DNA of 64,000 bases from Streptomyces roseoverticillatus (GTDB lineage Bacteria; Actinomycetota; Actinomycetes; Streptomycetales; Streptomycetaceae): contig NZ_JOFL01000016.1 of the NCBI RefSeq assembly GCF_000719265.1, forward strand, positions 1-64,000, in the 5' to 3' direction. Below the pieces are notes generated by a model that ran no database searches, was not told the DNA's origin, and saw only the letters and a list, made by a program, of their open reading frames with translations. The position numbers were made by a program, and so were the translations under genes. Positions 8,723 through 16,704 of this stretch are shown one piece after another; the stretch's first letter is position 1; every line of letters begins with the position of its first letter.

Positions 8723-9163
8723 AGCGGGCTGCCCGGACCGGGGACGGCGTGCACGCCTCGGATCCGGAGAGGCCCCGCAGCCAATACAGCCATTGCCGTC
8801 ACATCTCCCGTTCTACACTGCCGACCCAGAACATCCTATTTCGGACACGCCGCAGGGGTTGACACCCCCTTCGGCGCCCCCTGCTCCCCCATCGGCACCT
8901 GCCGCCCCACCCGCATCCGACCCCGTCTCCGGAGTCGCGGATAAGCCGGTATCGCACGCTTCGCCGCGATTCGGCACGGTACAGCGTACGCCGCACACCT
9001 GTCCGATGCGCGACCGGGTAGGTGCTTGATCCATACAATGCCACGCGGGCAGCGAATCAACCCTGCCAATAAGCCAGTTGATCGTTACGGAACGGTCAAG
9101 GCCCCCGCCGGAGCGCACCGGCAGGGGCTCGCGCTCGACCGGTCCGCACCGGCCCGCGCGGCG
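8723..9163. other. intergenic region upstream of the hopanoid operon
   Basis: This 441-base gap separates hpnC from the end of the ABC exporter ATPase gene (both minus). It is less GC-rich than the genes. I see no credible gene: short frames on both strands have no family features. It contains an inverted repeat GGGGTTGACACCCC at 8855-8868. A weak minus-strand promoter candidate (TTGATT at 9055-9060, TATGGA at 9030-9035, 19-base spacer) and a TAGGAT box at 8835-8840 without a good -35 are also present. One of these probably drives hpnC, but the sequence does not decide which. Confidence 0.4.
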
Positions 9164-9958
9164 CTAGCGGGCCGTCTCCTTCTCGTACGCCCGGACCACT
9201 TCCTCGGTCGGGCCGTCCATGAGCAGCTGGCCGTGCTCCAGCCACAGCACGCGGTCGCAGGTGTCCCGGATCGACCTGTTGTTGTGGCTGACCAGGAAGA
9301 CCGTGCCCGCCTGCTTGCGCAGCTCGCGGATGCGGGCCTCGGAGCGCTTCTGGAACGAGCGGTCACCGGTGGCCAGCGCCTCGTCGATCATCAGCACGTC
9401 GTGGTCCTTGGCCGCGGCGATGGAGAACCGCAGCCGGGCCGCCATGCCGGACGAATAAGTCCGCATGGGCAGCGTGATGAAGTCGCCCTTCTCGTTGATC
9501 CCGGAGAAGTCGACGATGTCCTGGTAGCGCTCGCGGATCTGCTCGCGCGACATCCCCATGGCCAGACCGCCGAGCATCACGTTCTTCTCGCCCGTGAGGT
9601 CGTTCATCATGGCCGCGTTCACGCCCAGCAGCGAGGGCTGGCCGTCGGTGTAGACCTTGCCGCGCTCGGTGGGCAGCAGTCCGGCGATCGCCTTCAGCAG
9701 GGTGGACTTGCCGGAGCCGTTCGAGCCGATCAGGCCGATCGCCTCGCCGCGGTAGGCGGTGAAGCTCACGCCCTTGACGGCGTGCACCTCGCGGACGCCC
9801 GCGCTCGGCTGGCGCCGCACGAGCCGGTTGAGCGCGGCGGTCGCGCTGCCGCGGCCGGTGTTGCCGCCGTAGACGCGGTAGACGATGTGCACGTCGTCCG
9901 CGATGACGGTGGGCACGCGGGCGGCGTCCGCCGCGGGGGTCGGGTTCTGTTCAGCCAC
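9164..9958 (-). CDS. polysaccharide/teichoic-acid-type ABC exporter ATPase
   Basis: The nucleotide-binding subunit of an ABC-2 exporter of the Wzt/TagH type, which moves lipid-linked glycans or teichoic acids across the membrane. The 264-residue product has Walker A GSNGSGKST, an ABC signature YSSGMAARL and Walker B DVLMIDEAL, plus the family-typical V-x-A-V-K-G-V-S start of the domain. It lacks the C-terminal carbohydrate-binding extension of O-antigen Wzt proteins. The GTG start overlaps the permease stop by eight bases. It is the last gene of the envelope operon. Confidence 0.9.
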   Translation of the reverse strand: MAEQNPTPAADAARVPTVIADDVHIVYRVYGGNTGRGSATAALNRLVRRQPSAGVREVHAVKGVSFTAYRGEAIGLIGSNGSGKSTLLKAIAGLLPTERGKVYTDGQPSLLGVNAAMMNDLTGEKNVMLGGLAMGMSREQIRERYQDIVDFSGINEKGDFITLPMRTYSSGMAARLRFSIAAAKDHDVLMIDEALATGDRSFQKRSEARIRELRKQAGTVFLVSHNNRSIRDTCDRVLWLEHGQLLMDGPTEEVVRAYEKETAR

Positions 9959-10895
9959 GGCCGTACTGCTCCTCAGCCTTCCAGAAGTACACGAAACCAC
10001 CGGCGCCGACCAGGACCGCCCAGCCCACCGCCAGCAGCCACACGTGCGGCGGCAGGTGGATCCGGCTGTGGTCCTCGATCAGGGACCAGCGCATCAGGTC
10101 GATGTAGACGGCGGCCGGGTTGGCCCCGACGACGTCGATGACCCACTTCGGGGCGTGCGTCTTCTCCAGCGCCTCGACCATGTTGTACATCACGCCGGAC
10201 GCGTACATCCACGTGCGCGTGATGAACGGCAGGAGCTGCGCCAGGTCGGGGGTCTTGCTGCCCGCCCGGGCCAGGATCATCGCCAGGCCGGTGTTGAAGA
10301 GGAACTGCAGCGCCAGGATCGGGACGATCAGCGCCCAGGACGGGCCCGGCATGTGGCCGAAGCCGATCAGGAAGACGAACAGCACGCACATCGACAGCAG
10401 CAGCTGCTGGAGCTGCTGCATCGCGAAGGAGATCGGCAGGGCCGCCCGCGGGAAGTGCAGGGCGCGCACCAGGCCCAGGTTGCCCGCGATGGAGCGCACG
10501 CCGGCCATCGCCGAGCTCTGGGTGAAGGTGAAGACGAAGACGCCGGTCACCAGGAAGGGGATGTACGTGGCGATCCCCATGCCCTTCGACTGCTGCATCA
10601 GCACGCCGAAGATCAGCAGGTACACGCCGGCGTTCAGCAGCGGCGTCGCCACCTGCCAGACCTGGCCCAGCTTGGCCTGGCTGTACTGGGCCGTCATCTT
10701 GGCCCGGGAGAACGCGACGATGAAATGCCGCCGCGCCCACAGCTGCCGGGCGTAGTCCGGCAGGCTCGGGCGGGCCCCGCTCACCGCGAGGCCGTACTTC
10801 CTGGCCAGCTCGGCGGCGGGCAGGCCGTCGTCGGGTGACGGCGGGGCACTCATGGCGACCGCACTGCCGTGCGTTGTCTCGCTCACAGTTGACAC
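9951..10895 (-). CDS. ABC-2 type exporter permease (TagG/Wzm-like)
   Basis: Membrane partner of the downstream ATPase. The 314-residue product has about six hydrophobic segments after a cytosolic start with the family sequence LWARRHFIVAFSRAKMTAQY. It continues with the ABC2_membrane pattern LGQVWQVATPLLNAGVYLLIFG. The GTG was chosen because GAGGAC lies five bases upstream. An earlier TTG in frame has no ribosome-binding site. It starts 69 bases after the glycosyltransferase. The exported substrate is inferred from the neighbours to be a phosphate-containing glycopolymer or lipid-linked glycan. Confidence 0.9.
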   Translation of the reverse strand: MSTVSETTHGSAVAMSAPPSPDDGLPAAELARKYGLAVSGARPSLPDYARQLWARRHFIVAFSRAKMTAQYSQAKLGQVWQVATPLLNAGVYLLIFGVLMQQSKGMGIATYIPFLVTGVFVFTFTQSSAMAGVRSIAGNLGLVRALHFPRAALPISFAMQQLQQLLLSMCVLFVFLIGFGHMPGPSWALIVPILALQFLFNTGLAMILARAGSKTPDLAQLLPFITRTWMYASGVMYNMVEALEKTHAPKWVIDVVGANPAAVYIDLMRWSLIEDHSRIHLPPHVWLLAVGWAVLVGAGGFVYFWKAEEQYGRG

Positions 10896-10964
10896 TTTCG
10901 TCCTCAAGGTGCGCTGCCGGGGGCTCGCCCCGGCCCGCGCCCGGTGCTCATAGACAAGAGCTTG

Positions 10965-11870
10965 TCAGATCACGGGAGGCCGACCCAGCCGGGTCAGGCG
11001 CCACACGGTACGCCACTTCATGGGGCGCCGTGGACCACAGGGCGTCGTCCAGCCCTCCCGGAAGCCCCCGAACCACGCCCGCAGCGCGGGCAGCGAGGGC
11101 CGCCGGGCCAGGGTCAGCAGCAGCCAGACCCCGAGGTAGACCGGGACCAGGGGGGCCGGCAGGTTGCGCCGGGCGAGCCAGACCCGGTTGCGGGCGACCA
11201 TCCGGTGGTAGACCGCGTGCCGGCTCGGGGCCGTCGTCGGGTGGTGCAGCACCATGTCCGCGCGGTAGTCGATCATCCAGCCGGCGTCGAGGGCCCGCCA
11301 GGCGAGGTCGGTCTCCTCGTGCGCGTAGAAGAACTCGTCCGGCAGCAGGCCGGCCTCGGCGAAGACCCGGGTGCGGACCGCGTTGGCGCCGCCCAGGAAG
11401 GTGGTCACCCGCGAGGAGCGCATCGGGTCCGAGGCGCGCAGCCGCGGCACGTGGCGGCGCTGGGTGACGCCCGTGTCGGGGTCGGCGATCCGGAAGCTGA
11501 TGATGCCGAGCTTCGGGTCGGCGGCGAACGCCTGCCGGCACAGCTCGGCGGTGTCCTGGCCGGGCAGCAGGCCGTCGTCGTCCAGGAACAGCAGGATGTC
11601 GGCCTCGCGCCCGGCGGGCCCGAACGCCTCGATGCCCACGTTGCGCCCGGCCGGGATGCCGACGTTCTCCGACAGCTCGACGGTGCGCACGGTCAGGCCG
11701 GGGACGGCGATCGGCGGCAGCGGGGAGCCGTTGCCGACGACGACGACCTCGATCGGGTCGCCGTCCTGCTTGGCGACGGACTCCAGCAGGGCGCGCAGCT
11801 CCGCGGGGCGGTTGCCCATGGTGAGGACAACCGCGCCGACCTTGACTGCAGGAGCGGAGGGAGCGTTCAT
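10965..11870 (-). CDS. family 2 glycosyltransferase
   Basis: A GT-A fold transferase of 301 residues. It has an N-terminal VVLTMGNRPAELRALL substrate-entry segment, the acidic metal-binding motif LFLDDDGLL, and a C-terminal HEETDLAWRALDAGW typical of rhamnosyl/galactofuranosyl-like GT2 enzymes. A hydrophobic patch near the end (LVPVYLGVWLLLTLA) suggests membrane association. The ATG overlaps the stop of the CDP-alcohol transferase gene. It presumably decorates or extends the product exported by the adjacent ABC system. Donor and acceptor are not readable from the sequence. Confidence 0.85.
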   Translation of the reverse strand: MNAPSAPAVKVGAVVLTMGNRPAELRALLESVAKQDGDPIEVVVVGNGSPLPPIAVPGLTVRTVELSENVGIPAGRNVGIEAFGPAGREADILLFLDDDGLLPGQDTAELCRQAFAADPKLGIISFRIADPDTGVTQRRHVPRLRASDPMRSSRVTTFLGGANAVRTRVFAEAGLLPDEFFYAHEETDLAWRALDAGWMIDYRADMVLHHPTTAPSRHAVYHRMVARNRVWLARRNLPAPLVPVYLGVWLLLTLARRPSLPALRAWFGGFREGWTTPCGPRRPMKWRTVWRLTRLGRPPVI

Positions 11871-12652
11871 CGGAGCCTGCTCGACGCGAGGATGGACACC
11901 AGGTGCAGCACAGTCTGCAGCACCGCGACGGCGGCGAGCAGGACCACCGCGACACGCGTGAACAGCAGGTCGCCGTGGACGAAGTCCGCGATGCCGGCCA
12001 CCAGCATCAGCAGCGACGCCTCGACGCCGCCGACCAGCCGGTGGAACTTCAGCGCGGCCGCGGCCTTACGGGCCAGGGCCATGCCCGAGGAGCGGGGCGT
12101 GGCCGCCGCGTCCTCGGCGGCCGCCATGCCGCTGCGGGCGCGGGCCACGTCGACCAGGTCCGTCTCCGCCTTGATCAGGATCGCGCCGAGCGCCGCCAGC
12201 GTGCCCAGGAAGGCCCACTGCCACTGCGTGGCCGCGCCGTCCCGGTGCAGGACGTCCGCCGCCCGGATGCCGAAGCCGACGAGCAGGGCGGCCTCGGAGA
12301 GGTAGTGCCCCACCCGGTCGAGGTAGACGCCGGTCGTGGAGGTGACCTTGCGCCAGCGCGCGAGCTCGCCGTCCACGCAGTCCAGCAGCAGGTACAGCTG
12401 GATGAGCAGCGCACCGAGGATCGCCCCGGCCAGGCCCGGGATCACCAGGGCGGCGCCCGCGGCGATGCCGGCCAGGATCATCAGGCCCGTGTACTGGTTG
12501 GGCGTGAGCCGGGTGTTCAGCAGGACCCGCGTGCAGCGCAGGGAGATCTCGCGCATGTACAGGCGTCCGGCCCAGTGCTCGCCGCTGCGCCGGTCCTTGA
12601 GCCCGCCGGGGTGGACGACCGGGCGGAGTTCAGCTAGTGACGGTTTTGGCAT
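11867..12652 (-). CDS. CDP-alcohol phosphotransferase family membrane protein, variant motif
   Basis: Family members transfer a phospho-alcohol from CDP to an acceptor alcohol at the membrane. The 261-residue product has several hydrophobic segments. Its signature reads DCVDGELAR, then eight residues, then GVYLDRVGH. The canonical motif ends in a fourth Asp that acts as base, and here that residue is His. The gene overlaps the upstream dehydrogenase gene by 23 bases and the downstream glycosyltransferase by four. A second, canonical family member is encoded by the first gene of the same operon, so the two may do different steps. Confidence 0.85.
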   Translation of the reverse strand: MPKPSLAELRPVVHPGGLKDRRSGEHWAGRLYMREISLRCTRVLLNTRLTPNQYTGLMILAGIAAGAALVIPGLAGAILGALLIQLYLLLDCVDGELARWRKVTSTTGVYLDRVGHYLSEAALLVGFGIRAADVLHRDGAATQWQWAFLGTLAALGAILIKAETDLVDVARARSGMAAAEDAAATPRSSGMALARKAAAALKFHRLVGGVEASLLMLVAGIADFVHGDLLFTRVAVVLLAAVAVLQTVLHLVSILASSRLR

Positions 12653-13691
12653 AGTCGGCGTAAGCGTCCCTGATCTGGTCGGTGGAGAGCGCGAGGTGCT
12701 CCAGGATCGTGTAGCGGCCGGGGCGGGTCTGCGGCGCGTACTCCACGGCCGCGACGAACTCCTCGGCGCTGAACCCGATCTCCTGCGGCAGCACGGGCAG
12801 GCCGTGCCGGCGCAGCACCTCGACCATCAGCGCGGACTCCTCGCGGGCACCGCGCAGGTACATCGCGAAAGCCGCGCCGAGGCCGCACTGCTCGCCGTGG
12901 CTGGCCGCCCGCTTGGGGTAGAGCAGGTCGAAGGCGTGGTTGATCTCGTGGCAGGCGCCGGAGGCGGGGCGGCTGTCGCCGGCCACCGACATGGCGATGC
13001 CGGTGAGGACCAGGCCCTCGGCCAGCACCTGCAGGAAGCTGTCGTCGCCGACGCCGCCGGGGTGGCGCAGCACGGCCTCGCCGGCCTGCCGGGCCATGGC
13101 GGCGGCCAGGCCGTCGATGTCCTCACCGCGCTCGCGGGCGGAGAGCTCCCAGTCCGCCACGGCGGAGATGTTGGAGATCGCGTCGCCGATGCCGGAGCGC
13201 ACGAAGCGGACCGGGGCCTCACGGATGACGTCGAGGTCGATCACGACGGCGATGGGGTTGGGCACGCCGTAGGAGCCGCGGCCCGCGTCGTTGTCGAGGG
13301 TCGCGACCGGCGAGCAGAGCCCGTCGTGCGAGAGGTTCGTGGCCACGGCGACGAGCGGCAGGCCGATGCGCGCGGCGGCGTACTTCGCACAGTCGATGAT
13401 CTTGCCGCCGCCGAGGCCCACCACGGCGTCGTAGTGGCCGGACTTCATCGCGTCGGCCAGCTGGATGGCGTCGTCCAGCGTGCCGCCGCCCACCTCGTAC
13501 CACGAGGCGCCGGGCAGCGCCGGGGCGAGCCGCTCGCGCAGCACCGCCCCGGAGCCGCCGCTGATGGCGACGGCCAGCTTGCCGGAGCTGGAGATCCGCT
13601 GATCGGCGAGGACGCTCGCCAGATCGTTGAGGGCTCCGGCCCGGATGTCGACGACGACCGGCGAGGGGATGAGCCTCGTCAGTACTGGCAC
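12630..13691 (-). CDS. sn-glycerol-1-phosphate dehydrogenase-like (AraM/EgsA family)
   Basis: NAD(P)-dependent, metal-dependent dehydrogenase of the iron-alcohol-dehydrogenase superfamily. It most resembles the AraM/EgsA branch that reduces dihydroxyacetone phosphate to sn-glycerol-1-phosphate. The nucleotide-binding signature is GLGGGKIIDCAKY. Likely metal ligands lie in LSHDGLCSP, CHEINHAFD and ASHGEQCGLG. The 353-residue length fits. The GTG start lies inside the end of the nucleotidyltransferase gene (13-base overlap) behind GGGGGATCGC. It probably makes the alditol phosphate activated by the next enzyme. Substrate is inferred, since other 3-carbon to 5-carbon keto-phosphates are possible. 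Confidence 0.82.
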   Translation of the reverse strand: MPVLTRLIPSPVVVDIRAGALNDLASVLADQRISSSGKLAVAISGGSGAVLRERLAPALPGASWYEVGGGTLDDAIQLADAMKSGHYDAVVGLGGGKIIDCAKYAAARIGLPLVAVATNLSHDGLCSPVATLDNDAGRGSYGVPNPIAVVIDLDVIREAPVRFVRSGIGDAISNISAVADWELSARERGEDIDGLAAAMARQAGEAVLRHPGGVGDDSFLQVLAEGLVLTGIAMSVAGDSRPASGACHEINHAFDLLYPKRAASHGEQCGLGAAFAMYLRGAREESALMVEVLRRHGLPVLPQEIGFSAEEFVAAVEYAPQTRPGRYTILEHLALSTDQIRDAYADYAKTVTS

Positions 13692-14416
13692 GCGATCCCC
13701 CGGCCCTTGGCGAGGTCGTCGTGGTTGTCGATCTCGACCCACTGGACATCGCCGATGGGGGCCACGTCGATCTTGAAGCCGCGGTTGACGAGCTCCTGGT
13801 AGCCGTCCTCGTAGTAGAGGTCGGGGTCGCGCTCGAAGGTGACCTTCAGAGCGTCCGCCAGGTCGGCGGCGGCCTCGCCCTCGATCAGGGTGACGCCGAT
13901 GTACTCACCGGTGGCCTCGGCCGGGTCCATGAGCTTGGTGATGCGCTGGACGCCCTTGTCGGGGTCCACGATGACCTTCATCTCCTCGTCGGCGAGCTGC
14001 TTCACCGTGTCGAGGGCGAGGATGATCTTCTGGCCGTTGCCGCGGGCGGCGAGCAGGGTCTTCTCGACGGAGACCGGGTGCACGGTGTCGCCGTTGGCGA
14101 GGATCACGCCGTCCTTGAGGGCGTCACGGCCGCACCACAGGGAGTAGGCGTTGTTCCACTCCTCGGCCTTGTCGTTGTCGATCAGGGTGAGGCTCAGGCC
14201 GTACTTGGCCTCGAGGGCCTCCTTGCGGACGTACACGGCCTCCTTGCGGTAGCCCACGATGATCGCGACCTCGGTCAGACCGATCTCGGCGAAGTTGGCC
14301 AGGGTGAGGTCGAGGATGGTGGTGTCACCATCCACCGGCACCAGGGCCTTGGGCAGAGTGTCGGTGTAGGGACGCAGACGCCGTCCGGCGCCGGCGGCCA
14401 GCACGAGGCCGATCAT
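13679..14416 (-). CDS. sugar/alditol-phosphate nucleotidyltransferase
   Basis: A 245-residue NTP-transferase with the N-terminal pyrophosphorylase signature LAAGAGRRLRPYTDTLPKAL and the catalytic NGDTVHP segment. Its size and SLWCGRDAL region are like CTP:phosphocholine cytidylyltransferases (LicC type). With two CDP-alcohol phosphotransferases in the operon, a CDP-alditol product is the simplest reading. The ATG follows AGGAGA and overlaps the stop of the upstream gene as ATGA. The long frame extending upstream of this ATG is out-of-frame coding of its neighbour. Confidence 0.88.
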   Translation of the reverse strand: MIGLVLAAGAGRRLRPYTDTLPKALVPVDGDTTILDLTLANFAEIGLTEVAIIVGYRKEAVYVRKEALEAKYGLSLTLIDNDKAEEWNNAYSLWCGRDALKDGVILANGDTVHPVSVEKTLLAARGNGQKIILALDTVKQLADEEMKVIVDPDKGVQRITKLMDPAEATGEYIGVTLIEGEAAADLADALKVTFERDPDLYYEDGYQELVNRGFKIDVAPIGDVQWVEIDNHDDLAKGRGIACQY

Positions 14417-16377
14417 GCGGGTTCTCCTGTTTCGTCGTGTACTGCGGGTGCCCCGGAGGACACCCAGAAGCGGATGCTCTCGCTGAGCACCACGAGGGCG
14501 ATGGCGGCCGCGAGGACCGTCAGCGCGATGGTGAAACCTCGGCCGTGCCACAGGGCGGCCGCGGTGGTGACCGCCAGGACGCGACCCTCGTGTCCGCCGA
14601 TCGCCCGCACCAGCCGGTGCGGGGGCGCGCCGGTGCCACCGCGGATGCGGTACACCGTGTCGTAGTGATGGTAGGCGACCGCGGCCACCAGGCCGAAAGC
14701 CGCCGGGAGGGCCCCCGGGGCGCCGGACTGGGCGGCCAGGCCCAGGATGATGCCGTACTCCGCGCCCCGGAAGACCGGCGGCACCAGCCAGTCGAGGGGG
14801 CCCTTGAGGGGCTGGGCGACGGCGACGCCGGCGAGGATCGCGTAGACCGCGGCCTGCAGGACGGCCCGCCAGGTGCCGCCGCTGCCGGTGACCAGCGGGC
14901 CGAGGAGCAGGCTGGCGGCGGCGAGGACGGCCCAGAAGGGGGCGCTGTAGGCCCGGCCGGGCACCGTGCGGCCCAGGCTGCCCGCGGCGATCTCGGCGAC
15001 CGGGCCGGAGTCGGCCAGGTCGGCCAGCGCCTGCGCGGCGCGGTCCGTGCGCTTGGCCTTACGGGTCAGGGAGCGCAGGACGCGGCCCGCGGTGGTGTAG
15101 CAGGCGGCGAAGGCGCAGCCGATCAGCAGCACGTAGAAGACGGTGCGCGGCGTGGTGAGCGCGGTGAGGACCGCGATCAGCGCCCAGCGCTCGCCGATGG
15201 GCAGCACGATCATGCGGCGGACCCAGACCGTCCAGCCGACGCTGTCGAGGCGGCCGGAGAGCGCGGCTGTCGGGCTCGTGTTGGCCGTAGCGTCGTGGTT
15301 CGCCTCGTTGAAGGAGAAGTCGACGACGTGCCGGCAGGTCATGAGGACCATCGCGCCGAGCGCGAGCGCCCATACGTCGTCGTGGCCGCCGCCGCGGGAC
15401 GCTCCGAGGGCCAGGCCCGCGTAGAAGGCGTACTCCTTGGCGCGGTCGAAGGTCGCGTCGAGCCAGGCGCCGAGCGTGGAGTACTGCAGCGAGTAGCGGG
15501 CGAGCTGGCCGTCGGTGCAGTCCAGGACGAAGGAGAACAGCAGCAGCGCGCCGGCGGCGACGAAGCCGCCCCGGGTGCCGGTCGCCGCGCAGCCGGCCGC
15601 GATCAGCGCGGTCAGCAGGGACGCGGTGGTGACCTGGTTGGGGGTGAGGCCGCGGTGGGCGCACCAGCGGGCGAGGTAGCGCGAGTACGGGCTGATGAAG
15701 AAGGTGGTGAAGAACCCGTCGCGGGACTTCACGGCGCTGCGCAGCCGTACGGCTTCGTCGTCGACGGCCTCGGTCTCGGCGAGCGCCTTGGCGCGGAGCT
15801 CGCCGCCGTCCGGCACGGCTGCGACGAGGATGCCGAGGTCGGGCCGGTGCACGGGCACGCCGTCGGCTTCCAGCCGGGCGGCGAGGGCGCCGGGCAGGCT
15901 GCCGGCAGCCGGGGCCGGGCCGGTCTCGCGGAGCGCCGGTCCGGCGCCCTCGCCCGGCGCGGCCCCGGCGGCTCCCGATCGCGCGGAGTCCGGCCCGTCC
16001 TGGCCGGACGGACGCTCGGGCTCTTCGGAGTCCGTGGGCTCTCCCGCTCGCGCGGGAGACGCAGGTTCCCCGGCCGCCGGGCGGCCGGCCGTCACCGCGC
16101 TCAGCGCGCGCGTCAGGGACGCGCGCGCGTCCGGCTGGACGGTGAGCGCGCCCTCGGTGGCGCCGGCCGGGAAGCGGGGGTCGGTCAGGGCGAGGCGCAG
16201 GGCGTGCACATGGCCCACGAAGCGGTGGTCCACCACAGCGACCCGCTCCGTGGCCGGGACGGCGGCCAGCGCCCCGGCGACGTCCGCCGCCACGCGGACG
16301 TCGAAGCCGAGGGACCGCAGGTCCTCCTCCAGGGAGGAGCCGGCGGGCGGCGGACCGGTGAGGATGGCGGTCGACAG
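14413..16377 (-). CDS. large CDP-alcohol phosphotransferase with N-terminal extension (DUF5941-type)
   Basis: The C-terminal two thirds is an integral-membrane CDP-alcohol phosphotransferase with a full signature: DCTDGQLAR, eight residues, GAWLDATFD. The N-terminal part has an alternating alpha/beta pattern (DVRVAADVAGALAAVPATERVAVVDHRFVG, quoted in parts) followed by a Ser/Glu/Pro-rich linker of about 70 residues. The reading frame extends above the first GTG (16293) to a CTG at 16375-16377 preceded by AAGGAG at nine bases. It begins LSTAILTGPPP, and an in-frame stop lies three codons above. A CTG start is therefore the best fit, giving 654 residues. First gene of the envelope operon. Confidence 0.8.
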   Translation of the reverse strand: MSTAILTGPPPAGSSLEEDLRSLGFDVRVAADVAGALAAVPATERVAVVDHRFVGHVHALRLALTDPRFPAGATEGALTVQPDARASLTRALSAVTAGRPAAGEPASPARAGEPTDSEEPERPSGQDGPDSARSGAAGAAPGEGAGPALRETGPAPAAGSLPGALAARLEADGVPVHRPDLGILVAAVPDGGELRAKALAETEAVDDEAVRLRSAVKSRDGFFTTFFISPYSRYLARWCAHRGLTPNQVTTASLLTALIAAGCAATGTRGGFVAAGALLLFSFVLDCTDGQLARYSLQYSTLGAWLDATFDRAKEYAFYAGLALGASRGGGHDDVWALALGAMVLMTCRHVVDFSFNEANHDATANTSPTAALSGRLDSVGWTVWVRRMIVLPIGERWALIAVLTALTTPRTVFYVLLIGCAFAACYTTAGRVLRSLTRKAKRTDRAAQALADLADSGPVAEIAAGSLGRTVPGRAYSAPFWAVLAAASLLLGPLVTGSGGTWRAVLQAAVYAILAGVAVAQPLKGPLDWLVPPVFRGAEYGIILGLAAQSGAPGALPAAFGLVAAVAYHHYDTVYRIRGGTGAPPHRLVRAIGGHEGRVLAVTTAAALWHGRGFTIALTVLAAAIALVVLSESIRFWVSSGAPAVHDETGEPA

Positions 16378-16704
16378 ACGAACTCACTCCTTGCGGCGGG
16401 CATGGCCGCTCCGGGGCCGCGGGACGCGGCGGGCGGCGTTCGTACCGGAAGCCCCCGGCGGGGGCCGGCACGTCGGCAGAGGCTATCGGATCACCGGAAG
16501 ACGCCGTTCACCGCCGGTACGCCTCCGGCAGGTCCGCCATGGAAAGGACGCCCGGGCGGGGCGTCCGGTTCCGGGCCGGGGCGGTCCGGTACCGCCGGAC
16601 CGCGCCGTCGTGGTGTCCCGCCGTTGCGAGAGTCCGGCGGAGTGCCCGGTCACCGGAATCGAACCCACATCGTGACCCGCCGTCCAGGCGCTAGGGTGCC
16701 GGTC
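16378..16704. other. divergent intergenic region with one repeat unit
   Basis: This 327-base region separates the divergent envelope operon from galE. It must hold promoters for both. It contains one degenerate copy of the dispersed palindromic element at about 16589-16630 (ACCGCCGGACCG through CCGCCGTTGCGA). I saw no small gene. The stretch ACCGGAATCGAACCCAC near 16652 recalls a tRNA T-arm on the minus strand, but the stem does not pair. Confidence 0.5.
16692..16697 (+). promoter_or_regulatory. -10 box TAGGGT, probable leaderless promoter of galE
   Basis: TAGGGT ends seven bases before the galE ATG, so transcription would begin at or next to the start codon. No Shine-Dalgarno is present, which agrees with a leaderless mRNA. 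The -35 is not clear (GTGACC at 16672 is too close). Confidence 0.55.

Noticed and set aside
8859..8864. Consensus TTGACA on the plus strand as a promoter
   Set aside because: No -10 box follows at 16-19 bases and no plus-strand gene starts downstream. The hexamer is the centre of an inverted repeat.
8799..9118. Short minus-strand frames of 77-101 codons above hpnC
   Set aside because: They lack ribosome-binding sites, streptomycete codon bias and any recognisable motif.
16650..16680. tRNA T-arm-like sequence on the minus strand (GGTTCGATTCC)
   Set aside because: The flanking bases do not form the T stem, and no acceptor or anticodon arms can be drawn around it.
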